Shown here: positions 15,001 through 25,400 of the stretch, piece after piece
Layout: every line of letters begins with the position of its first letter
Numbering within the stretch: position 1 is the first letter of the stretch
Origin: Nematostella vectensis
Taxonomy: Eukaryota > Cnidaria > Anthozoa > Actiniaria > Edwardsiidae
Assembly (NCBI RefSeq): GCF_932526225.1
Contig: NC_064038.1
Location: 2,172,001 to 2,236,000 of the forward strand
DNA length: 64,000 nt
Direction of reading: 5' to 3'
Translations under genes and position numbers: made by a program
Notes under the pieces: model-generated
Database searches by the model: none
What the model was told of the DNA's origin: nothing
Seen by the model: only the letters and a program-made list of their open reading frames with translations

Positions 15001-18000
15001 AACCCTGAAGCTTTTCCCGAATGTAACCTCCAGTCCGATGGTGACTTTGCTTGGGATATTTTACGATATCAATAGTATTAAAAGTAATTTTCATTACAAT
15101 TCCCTTCAGCAATGCCACGTTAGTCTTTCGTTGCGGGCACTTGACTACTAACGCAGCTACCCGGGTTCGATTCCCGCTGATAGCCTATTTTTTTTCTTTA
15201 TTTTTTTTTTTAAATATCGATACTTAATTATACTGTTCTTGGTGTGTCATGACATAAAAAGAAGGTATAGGGACATTTTTATGTACTCTCAGCATCTTTG
15301 ATGTGCTCATGCTTTGTTCAGGATCCTGTACATATTTTATGCACACAAGAACTAACTAGATTCCTTGGATAACTTGATTAAGTAGATTCTAACATAGAGC
15401 ATAGCGCTCGATAGATTGATATACCTTTTTTTCCGAGTATACTGTTTTATTTTTCCTAATGTTACTTTTTGGAATTTACATTCGGAAAAAAAATTATCGA
15501 TTGTAACCTTTTGGAGGTTACACTCGTAAAACAAATTCCCGAATGTAACCCTGAAGCTTTTCCCGAATGTAACCTCCAGTCCGATGGTGACTTTGCTTGG
15601 GATAGTTTACGATACCAATAGTATTAAAAGTAATTTTCATTACAATTCCCTTCAGCAATGCAACGTTAGTCTTTCGTTGCGGGCACTTGACTACTAACGC
15701 AGCAACCCGGGTTCGATTCCCGCTGATAGTCTATTTTTTTTCTTTCTTTTTTTTTTTAAATATCGATACTTAATTATACTGTTCTTGGTGTGTCATGACA
15801 TAAAAAGAAGGTATAGGGACATTTTTATGTACTTGCAGCATCTTTGATGTGCTCATGCTTTGTTCAGGATCCTGCACATATTTTATGCACACAAGAACTA
15901 ACTAGATTCCTTGGATAACTTGATTAAGTACATTCTAACATAGAGCATAGCGCTCGATAGATTAATATACCTTTTTTTCCGAGTGTACTGTTTTATTTTT
16001 CCTAATGTTACTTTTTGGAATTTACATTCGGAAAAAAAATTATCGATTGTAACCTTTTGGAGGTTACACTCGTAAAACAAATTCCCGAATGTAACCCTGA
16101 AGCTTTTCCCGAATGTAACCTCCAGTCCGATGGTGACTTTGCTTGGGATAGTTTACGATACCAATAGTATTAAAAGTAATTTTCATTACAATTCCCTTCA
16201 GCAATGCCACATTAGTCTTTCGTTGCGGGCACTTGACTACTAACGCAGCGACCCGGGTTCAATTCCCGCTGATAGCCTATTTTTTTTCTTCATTTTTTTT
16301 TATAAATATCGATACTTAATTATACTGTTCTTGGTGTGTCATGACATAAAAAGAAGGTATAGGGACATTTTTATGTACTCTCAGCATCTTTGATGTGCTC
16401 ATGCTTTGTTCAGGATCCTGTACATATTTTATGAACACAAGAACTAAGTAGATTCCTTGGATAACTTGATTAAGTAGATTCTAACATAGAGCATAGCGCT
16501 CGATAGATTGATATACCTTTTTTTCCGAGTATACTGTTTTATTTTTCCTAATGTTACTTTTTGGAATTTACATTCGGAAAAAAAATAACCTTTTGGAGGT
16601 TACACTCGTAAAACAAATTCCCGAATGTAACCCTGAAGCTTTTCCCGAATGTAACCTCCAGTCCGATGGTGACTTTGCTTGAGATATTTTACGATATCAA
16701 TAGTATTAAAAGTAATTTTCATTACAATTCCCTTCAGGAATGCAACGTTAGTCTTTCGTTGCGGGCACTTGACTACTAACGCAGCAACCCGGGTTCGATT
16801 CCCGCTGATAGCCTATTTTTTTTCTTTATTTTTTTTTTTAAATATCGATACTTAATTATACTGTTCTTGGTGTGTCATGACATAAAAAGAAGGTATAGGG
16901 ACATTTTTATGTACTCTCAGCATCTTTGATGTGCTCATGCTTTGTTCAGGATCCTGTACATATTTTATGCACACAAGAACTAACTAGATTCCTTGGATAA
17001 CTTGATTAAGTAGATTCTAACATAGAGCATAGCGCTCGATAGATTGATATACCTTTTTTTCCGAGTATACTGTTTTATTTTTCCTAATGTTCCTTTTTGG
17101 AATTTACATTCGGAAAAAAAATTATCGATTGTAACCTTTTGGAGGTTACACTCGTAAAACAAATTCCCGAATGTAACCCTGAAGCTTTTCCCGAATGTAA
17201 CCTCCAGTCCGATGGTGACTTTGCTTGGGATAGTTTACGATACCAATAGTATTAAAAGTAATTTTCATTACGATTCCCTTCAGCAATGCCACGTTAGTCT
17301 TTCGTTGCGGGCACTTGACTACTAACGCAGCAACCCGGGTTCGATTCCCGCTGATAGCCTATTTTTTTTTCTTTATTTTTTTTTAAATATCGATACTTAA
17401 TTATACTGTTCTTGGTGTGTCATGACATAAAAAGAAGGTATAGGGACATTTTTATGTACTCTCAGCATCTTTGATGTGCTCATGCTTTGTTCAGGATCCT
17501 GTACATATTTTATGCACACAAGAACTAACTATATTCCTTGGATAACTTGATTAAGTAGATTCTAACATAGAGCATAGCGCTCGATAGATTGATATACCTT
17601 TTTTTCCGAGTATACTGTTTTATTTTTCCTAATGTTACTTTTTGGAATTTACATTCGGAAAAAAAATTATCGATTGTAACCTTTTGGAGGTTACACTCGT
17701 AAAACAAATTCCCGAATGTAACCCTGAAGCTTTTCCCGAATGTAACCTCCAGTCCGATGGTGACTTTGCTTGGGATAGTTTACGATACCAATAGTATTAA
17801 AAGTAATTTTCATTACAATTCCCTTTAGCAATGCAACGTTAGTCTTTCGTTGCGGGCACTTGACTACTAACGCAGCAACCCGGGTTCGATTCCCGCTGAT
17901 AGTCTATTTTTTTTCTTTCTTTTTTTTTTTAAATATCGATACTTAATTATACTGTTCTTGGTGTGTCATGACATAAAAAGAAGGTATAGGGACATTTTTA

Positions 18001-20690
18001 TGTACTTTCAGCATCTTTGATGTGCTCATGCTTTGTTCAGGATCCTGCACATATTTTATGCACACAAGAACTAACTAGATTCCTTGGATAACTTGATTAA
18101 GTACATTCTAACATAGAGCATAGCGCTCGATAGATTAATATACCTTTTTTTCCCAGTGTACTGTTTTATTTTTCCTAATGTTACTTTTTGGAATTTACAT
18201 TCGGAAAAAAAATTATCGATTGTAACCTTTTGGAGGTTACACTCGTAAAACAAATTCCCGAATGTAACCCTGAAGCTTTTCCCGAATGTAACCTCCAGTC
18301 CGATGGTGACTTTGCTTGGGATAGTTTACGATACCAATAGTATTAAAAGTAATTTTCATTACAATTCCCTTCAGCAATGCCACGTTAGTCTTTCGTTGCG
18401 GGCACTTGACTACTAACGCAGCGACCCGGGTTCAATTCCCGCTGATAGCCTATTTTTTTTTCTTTTTTTTTTTTAAATATCGATACTTAATTATACTGTT
18501 CTTGGTGTGTCATGACATAAAAAGAAGGTATAGGGACATTTTTATGTACTCTCAGCATCTTTGATGTGCTCATGCTTTTTCAGGATCCTGTACATATTTT
18601 ATGAACACAAGAACTAACTAGATTCCTTGGATAACTTGATTAAGTAGATTCTAACATAGAGCATAGCGCTCGATAGATTGATATACCTTTTTTTCCGAGT
18701 ATACTGTTTTATTTTTCCTAATGTTACTTTTTGGAATTTACATTCGGAAAAAAAATAACCTTTTGGAGGTTACACTCGTAAAACAAATTCCCGAATGTAA
18801 CCCTGAAGCTTTTCCCGAATGTAACCTCCAGTCCGATGGTGACTTTGCTTGAGATATTTTACGATATCAATAGTATTAAAAGTAATTTTCATTACAATTC
18901 CCTTCAGGAATGCAACGTTAGTCTTTCGTTGCGGGCACTTGACTACTAACGCAGCAACCCGGGTTCGATTCCCGCTGATAGCCTATTTTTTTTTTCTTTC
19001 TTTTTTTTTTAAATATCGATACTTAATTATACTGTTCTTGGTGTGTCATGACATAAAAAGAAGGTATAGGGACATTTTTATGTACTCTCAGCATCTTTGA
19101 TGTGCTCATGCTTTGTTCAGGATCCTGCACATATTTTATGCACACAAGAACTAACTAGATTCATTGGATAACTTGATTAAGTAGATTCTAACATAGAGCA
19201 TAGCGCTCGATAGATTGATATACCTTTTTTTCCGAGTGTACTGTTTTATTTTTCCTAATGTTACTTTTTGGAATTTACATTCGGAAAAAAAATTATCGAT
19301 TGTAACCTTTTGGATGTTACACTCGTAAAACAAATTCCAGAATGTAACCCTGAAGCTTTTCCCGAATGTAACCTCCAGTCCGATGGTGACTTTGCTTGGG
19401 ATAGTTTACGATACCAATAGTATTAAAAGTAATTTTCATTACAATTCCCTTCAGCAATGCCACGTTAGTCTTTCGTTGCGGGCACTTGACTACTAACGCA
19501 GCGACCCGGGTTCAATTCCCGCTGATAGCCTATTTTTTTTTCTTTATTTTTTTTTTAAATATAGATACTTAATTATACTGTTCTTGGTGTGTCATGACAT
19601 AAAAAGAAGGTATAGGGACATTTTTATGTACTCTCAGCATCTTTGATGTGCTCATGCTTTGTTCAGGATCCTGTACATATTTTATGAACACAAGAACTAA
19701 CTAGATTCCTTGGATAACTTGATTAAGTAGATTCTAACATAGAGCATAGCGCTCGATAGATTGATATACCTTTTTTTCCGAGTATACTGTTTTATTTTTC
19801 CTAATGTTACTTTTTGGAATTTACATTCGGAAAAAAAATTATCGATTGTAACCTTTTGGAGGTTACACTCGTAAAACAAATTCCCGAATGTAACCCTGAA
19901 GCTTTTCCCGAATGTAACCTCCAGTCCGATGGTGACTTTGCTTGGGATAGTTTACGATACCAATAGTACTAAAAGTAATTTTCATTACAATTCCCTTCAG
20001 CAATGCCACGTTAGTCTTTCGTTGCGGGCACTTGACTACTAACGCAGCGACCCGGGTTCCATTCCCGCTGATAGCCTATTTTATTTTCTTTATTTTTTTT
20101 TTAAAATATCGATACTTAATTATACTGTTCTTGGTGTGTCATGACATAAAAAGAAGGTATAGGGACATTTTTATGTACTCTCAGCATCTTTGATGTGCTC
20201 ATGCTTTGTTCAGGATCCTGTACATATTTTATGCACACAAGAACTAACTAGATTCCTTGGATAACTTGATTAAGTAGGTTCTATCATAGAGCATAGCGCT
20301 CGATAGATTGATATACCTTTTTTTCCAAGTATACTGTTTTATTTTTCCTAATGTTACTTTTTGGAATTTACATTCGGAAAAAAAATAACCTTTTGGAGGT
20401 TACACTCGTAAAACAAATTCCCGAATGTAACCCTGAAGGTTTTCCCGAATGTAACCTCCAGTCCGATGGTGACTTTGCTTGGGATATTTTACGATATCAA
20501 TAGTATTAAAAGTAATTTTCATTACAATTCCCTTCAGCAATGCCACGTTAGTCTTTCGTTGCGGGCACTTGACTACTAACGCAGAGACCCGGGTTCGATT
20601 CCCGCTGATAGCCTATTTTTTTTTCTTTATTTTTTTTTTAAAAATATCGATACTTAATTATAATGTTCTTTGTGTGTCGTGACATTAAAA
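1..20690. repeat. Satellite array, ~544-bp unit, ~38 copies
   Basis: About 38 head-to-tail units of 540-546 bp run from the left edge, so the array is cut by the window. Each unit has, in + strand order, a conserved block with a BamHI-type ggatcc, a block of short repeats built on gaatgtaac and its complement (including inverted ggaggttac / gtaacctcc), a tRNA-like segment ending in gattcccgctgatagcc, and a T-rich tract. Two subtypes are visible: most units carry an 11-bp segment around ttatcgattgt, and about ten lack it (for example units near 5059, 5600, 7765, 8845, 9385, 12645, 14811, 16440, 18611 and 20240). A conserved 60-codon minus-strand reading frame occurs in long-type units but opens on TTG and reflects shared ancestry only. 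Confidence 0.97.
488..552 (+). other. tRNA-like segment with B box and T tract (one example per satellite unit)
   Basis: Shown for the first complete copy. The motif ggttcgattcc (520-530) fits the internal RNA polymerase III B box, and the flanking bases form four of five pairs of a T-arm (ccggg/cccgc type) with loop ttcgatt. The unit then runs into eight or more T residues, which would end Pol III transcription. I cannot fold a full tRNA: no good A box or acceptor stem is evident upstream. Most likely this is a tRNA-derived (SINE-like) tail trapped in the satellite. Some copies have damaged boxes (ggctcgatttcc, gtgttcaattcc). Confidence 0.5.
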
Positions 20691-21125
20691 AAGGGATAGG
20701 GACATTTTTATGTACTCTCAGCATCTTTGATGTGCTCATGCTTTGTTCAGGATCCTGTATATATTTTATGCACACAAGAATTAACTAGATTCCTTAGATA
20801 ACTTGATTGAGGTGATTCTAACGCAGAGCATAGCGCGCGATAGATAGATATACTTTTTTTCCGAGTATAATATTTTTTTTTTCCTAATGTTACTTTTGGA
20901 AGTTACATTCTGAGAAAAATTATCGATTGTAACCTTTTGAAGGTTACACTCGTAAAAAATTTCCCGAATGTAACCCTGATCTTTTTCCCGAATGTAACTT
21001 CCAGTCAGATGGTGACTTTGCTTGGGATAGTTTACGATACCAATAGAAAATTTATCGATTGTAACCTTTTGGGGGTTAGACTCGTGAAAAATGTATGTAT
21101 GTAACCCTGATCTTTTTTCTGGGAG
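20691..21125. repeat. Degenerate right edge of the satellite
   Basis: The last unit diverges strongly: it still has recognisable pieces (atgtactctcagcatctttg, gtaacctttt blocks, the gaatgtaac motif) but with many substitutions and small deletions. A partial unit fragment is repeated at about 21050-21115. Decay at an array border is what unequal exchange predicts. Unique sequence follows. Confidence 0.85.
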
Positions 21126-21234
21126 CAAGAGTAATAAAATGCGCACCCTCGTGTTTCCAAAGACTTGATGTCCTCTCAAGCTTTCCCGTGTCGTACGACC
21201 ACGCATGGAAAACTATATGTTCCAAGATTTGAAA

Positions 21235-21494
21235 TATACACCTATTTCAAATAAGGTTGCACTCAGAGAATGTGTGTATCTTATCCCACAGTGATTCATG
21301 GTCATCAAGTAAATAAGCAAATAAGCGTAAATAAAATACAAATCCAGGTTTCAAAAGCTGTAGAATTCTTGTTCGTGTTCTTATTGACACGGCTTTAAAA
21401 AACAAGGATTCAGCCGTTTATTCGCTACCCATGAGCCACCGCGGGTCACGACAAGGGATCCTGGAGTGCGACCCTTTTTGAAATAGGTGTATAC
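21235..21494. mobile_element. Small inverted-repeat element (MITE-like), ~260 bp
   Basis: The left end beginning tatacacctatttcaaa and the right end finishing tttgaaataggtgtata are inverted copies of each other. The match extends about 30 bp with a few mismatches. There is no coding capacity inside. The ends lie in TA-rich flanks, so a TA target duplication is possible but ambiguous. It sits between the decayed satellite edge and the 3' end of the LRRK1-like gene. Confidence 0.6.
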
Positions 21495-22240
21495 ATATGC
21501 TATGTGGTTCTAGTTCTATTTACAGGGCTTAGTACCTTTAGAGTAAACCAAAAACAAAACTGATAATCAATAAGGCAAACTATTTTTATTTTGATACGCC
21601 TGTACTCATAATAATTTTTTTCTAAAAATTGCCAAAATATGAAAAATACCAAGTATTTAATACTAAAAAAACTGCTTGATTTCTACTGCGATTTGAAAGA
21701 GCACAATTACTATTGCGGCAAGTCATGCAACAATTTCTGAAATTCAAGTCTTTGACTTTAGTACCCTATAAAAACAAATTTTAATCTAAAAAAACAAGTC
21801 TAAATTAAAATTAATATCCTTGCAATTTTGTGACGATATAGATTGTCATTACGTCTATGTTTTCCATTCACGGAAAGCTGTAAATTGTTTTCTTTTAAAA
21901 AGCTACGATGATGAAAATATGTTTCTTCTACATGCAAAACATTTTTAGTCGATTCCACTGTTACCGATGGCATACTCGATGATCCAGCTCTTTCCTTCTT
22001 TCGCCGGGATGAGCGACCGCAAAGGGTGCATCTCGAATGCGCACGCTTTATACAGGTTCAATTCTACAACAAGCATCGCTGGAGACCCAACGGTGTCCTT
22101 GATAAACAGATTCCCTACAACAACACTTTGCTTGGGTCGCAAAGGTGGCTGCTTAATACAGCTTGTAGTAAACATACGCCTAAGCCTGAAGTGTGCAAGT
22201 CCGACTGAGAACGGCACATGTCTTCAAGAACGGATTTCAT
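21495..22240 (-). other. Probable 3' untranslated region and downstream flank of the LRRK1-like gene
   Basis: AT-rich, with no gene I recognise. On the minus strand it follows the stop codon at 22241-22243. A candidate polyadenylation hexamer AATAAA (minus strand) lies at 21585-21590. The part nearest the stop (21945-22217) is GC-richer and open on both strands; see the separate entry. Confidence 0.45.
21945..22217 (-). other. Unassigned 90-codon open frame next to the LRRK1 stop
   Basis: This frame starts 24 bp beyond the LRRK1-like stop on the same strand. It is unlike its surroundings in base composition and is also open on the opposite strand (21967-22260). I do not recognise the product. 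It could be an alternative last exon, a fragment of another gene or chance. No clear splice acceptor forces a choice, and its codons give no signal peptide, membrane segment or known motif. Confidence 0.2.
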
Positions 22241-22432
22241 TCACTCCATCAATGAGTTGAATTGATCTAAATAAGTCTTGAATGCTTGAAATTCACTTCG
22301 ACCCCAGGCCTCCAGGACAATCACCTGATACCGCTCTGTCGAAGGGTCCGCGTTGTATGGACTATACTGGGGCGTATCAAGTGATGCAAGCTTGCGCGTG
22401 CGCATTGGTTCTAGACGACGAAGGCAAACGAC
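22241..22432 (-). CDS. LRRK1: LRRK1-like exon 26: last exon
   Basis: Acceptor gttttccacag, 63 codons and a TGA stop at 22241-22243. NDK joins VVCLRRLE; the end [17 protein letters not shown] resembles the extreme C terminus of LRRK1, which supports the LRRK1 assignment and this stop. Confidence 0.92.
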   Translation of the reverse strand, partial: VVCLRRLEPMRTRKLASLDTPQYSPYNADPSTERYQVIVLEAWGRSEFQAFKTYLDQFNSLME

Positions 22433-25400
22433 CTGTGGAAAACATTTGTTATCGTCAAAATCCCCTTTCCAGCTATCATTATCGATAGAGTATTCCATAC
22501 GTTATCAATTACGTTATCAGTAACATTTACTTGCACTCAAGCGACACACTCCAGAAAAACATCGGATAATTTCAATTCACTCCAATTAATTTATTTGGCA
22601 CCTTTTCATCTTTGATTTACGGGCGTTGCTCCAAATAATTTCATATTGAAGAACAAAATTTACAATTGGTTTTCAATTATATTTCTATTTACAATAAATT
22701 ATCTATCATCGTACTTGTCATACTAATATCCAAGTACACCCCCCTCCCTCGAGCAAGTCACACCCGAGCTGTGAGCCACTTTAAAGTCTTCTACAAAGTT
22801 TTGAGCAATCCTACATATGGAGCCACAGCCTCATTTCATCATATTTTCCTGTCAGTCCATCTCTCCAATTCATCTGAGCTTTATTGCCCTTCTTATTGCC
22901 CCCTGTCAGACCATCTCCACATCCTCTCCTCCCCTTTTAACCTTGTCGTTAATTCCAATTGACCTAAGCCAGAGCCTCTCTTTATCTTATTGCCCCCTGT
23001 CAGACCATCTCCACATCCTCCCCTCCCCTTTTTACCTTGTCGTTTATTGCAAATGACCTAAGCCAGAGCCTCTCTTTATCTTATTGCCTCCTGTCAGACC
23101 CCAACCCTACCCTCCCTTTACTTACCTTATCGTTGCCTGTGATGATAATCTCGTCCATCTGCCCGTTGCTGTAGTCCATGTTATTGTCGATCTCCAGCTG
23201 GGCCAACACCTCGCCATACTCACACTCTTTCGCGTCCGGGTCCACATTGATTACCAGGATATCCCCTCTGCCCCTGCCGACCCAGAGGACGCCCCCAACC
23301 ATCTGCACCGTCATCACCTTGTTCATAGATCCCATCCTGACTTGTAGTCGTGGTCGCTGCCCACGCTTTTTGGGTGAGTCTATTTGGTCACGAGATCCGC
23401 GGTCTAGTGACGTCATTGGTTGTCGCTTAGAACGCTTCCAAGATCGCATAAGAGACGGACCTCTTTGTGTGGTCCTGGGTTTCGCCTTGAGTGACGCCAT
23501 TGACGCGTCGCCTGCTTCGATTGCCGCTCGTTTTGCTTCACTGCGCAGGCGCGCATGTTCGACAATCAGCCGCTCACGGTCTACTAATTCAAATTCTGAG
23601 TTTCCATTTTCCTCTTCTGTTTCTGCTGTATTTGCCTTTGGATCATTTGCGTTTTTGTCTGACCTCAGTTCTAATGATTCTTCTCCAGGGACGCGTTTAT
23701 CTTTTCTACTATCAGCACTTTCGATATTAGCACCATTTGAGCCAAATTCTTCGTCGTTTGAATTTATATTATTTGTTTTTAGGGACTTTTCAACAGTCCA
23801 ATTGATGTCACCTGAAGCCACGTTTTCTTCAGCAAGATCGGCTATGACGCAACCATTGCCTGCACTTTGTCCATCTCCTTCTCCGCTCTGAGTTGACTCT
23901 TTGTTGGAGACACCAACCTCATCCTCCCGATGCTTTTCTTTTGTTTCTTTGTTTGACTCGGTCTCATCAGCAATAGAGGCACCCTCTTCAACCGAACCGA
24001 TCCTATCTTGATCCTCATCGTCTTGTTTTGTCAAGCAAGCACCCAAATCCTCAGCAGCAAACCCACTGTCAACGGAAGTCCCCATGAGGTCGCCATCAGA
24101 ATTACCCTTCTCCCCTCTCTCCGCGTCTGTTCTCTTAGTGTCTGTGTCGTCATTTTCTCTGGACGTCCCCATGAGGTCGCCATCAGAATTACTCTTCTCA
24201 TTTCTCTCAGCGTCTGTTTCGTCACTACCGCCGGGAATCAAAATCTTTGCGTTATATGTTTTCTCTATTCTATCAGAGTCGGTGTGACCTTCGATACGGA
24301 GATCGCCGCGGTCTTCCTGTGGATCAGGTCGATAAGGCCCACAAGCTGATCGTCTCTTCAGCGCACCAGATCTACTCACCCTCCCCCCTCCCAGGGCTCG
24401 GTCTACAAGGACTTTCGTGCCAGGGCTTGTGGAGGCGTCAACAGTCTGTGTGGCTTCACCGTAGGAGGGCGGGTTCACAGACACATGTTCGGGGCGGCGC
24501 ATGCGCGGTATGGTAGGTATCGCCGCCTCTTCCTCGCCAATGTCTTGGTCCAAAGAATTCTCAAAGGGCTTGCAGACGATCTTGCCGATTGGGTGTTCCA
24601 AGTCCACGTCAAACACCCTTGACAACTGGTACGACTTGACGTCCCATTCTAGAATTTTGGTAGATCGACGATCGATGCTCCAGACCTTATCCCCACTCAC
24701 GACCATCTTACGAATGTGAGCCCGCAGTGAAGAGTAGACAGTGATTTCCTCTATCACAGCCAGAGTTTGCGTACTGACAATCAGTATCTTGTTACCACAG
24801 CTAGCCCAAAGCTCCCGGGAGTCGTTCACGAGAACCATGCACTTCACTGGGTTACGGTTTTGCCCGAGATTGATGACTTGAATGTCACGCCACTCTGACA
24901 TCTCCTTCTTGATGACGTCATCGCTGACGTCAGTGTAGCTGAGTGTGACGTCACTGTGTAATTGACAGGCCGTGGAAGCGCTGATGTGTGTGAATACGAC
25001 TAAGGTGCCGTTGGCGAGTGACGCGTATACTTTCTTTACTTGAGGCCTCGTCTTTTTAAAGAAAGATATCAATGACAAATTAAACGATGCATGGGAATTA
25101 TTGTTTGCGTATATTTAGAGAGAAGGGTCACTATACGAGAATAGATGGGTATATAAACAAAAATGTACCAATAGGCTGTCCACATATCTTGCCAGGCCAT
25201 CTCCCACACCCCCTGTCAGACCATCTCCCTCACCCCCTCCCCCCAACTAGAAATTATCTCCCACCCAGTCTCATGCCTGACCGTCTCCCCCACTTCCCCC
25301 TACCTCTACTAGAAATTCTCTCTCGTCTCACCCCCTGTCAGACCTTTCCCCTACCCTACTCTCTGCCAGACAATATCTCCCCATCTACCCCTGCCAAATC

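Noticed and set aside
162-19879. A conserved ~60-codon minus-strand frame repeated in most satellite units
   Set aside because: It opens on TTG, is destroyed in the short-type units, and its internal protein similarity mirrors DNA subrepeats. Conservation reflects array homogenisation, not coding.
1-21125. CRISPR array
   Set aside because: Units are adjacent, long and homogeneous with no short repeats separated by unique spacers, and the context is eukaryotic.
23178-23891. Plus-strand open frame of 237 codons opposite exon 25
   Set aside because: It is the shadow of the coding exon on the minus strand, which has clear WD40 strands and splice sites.
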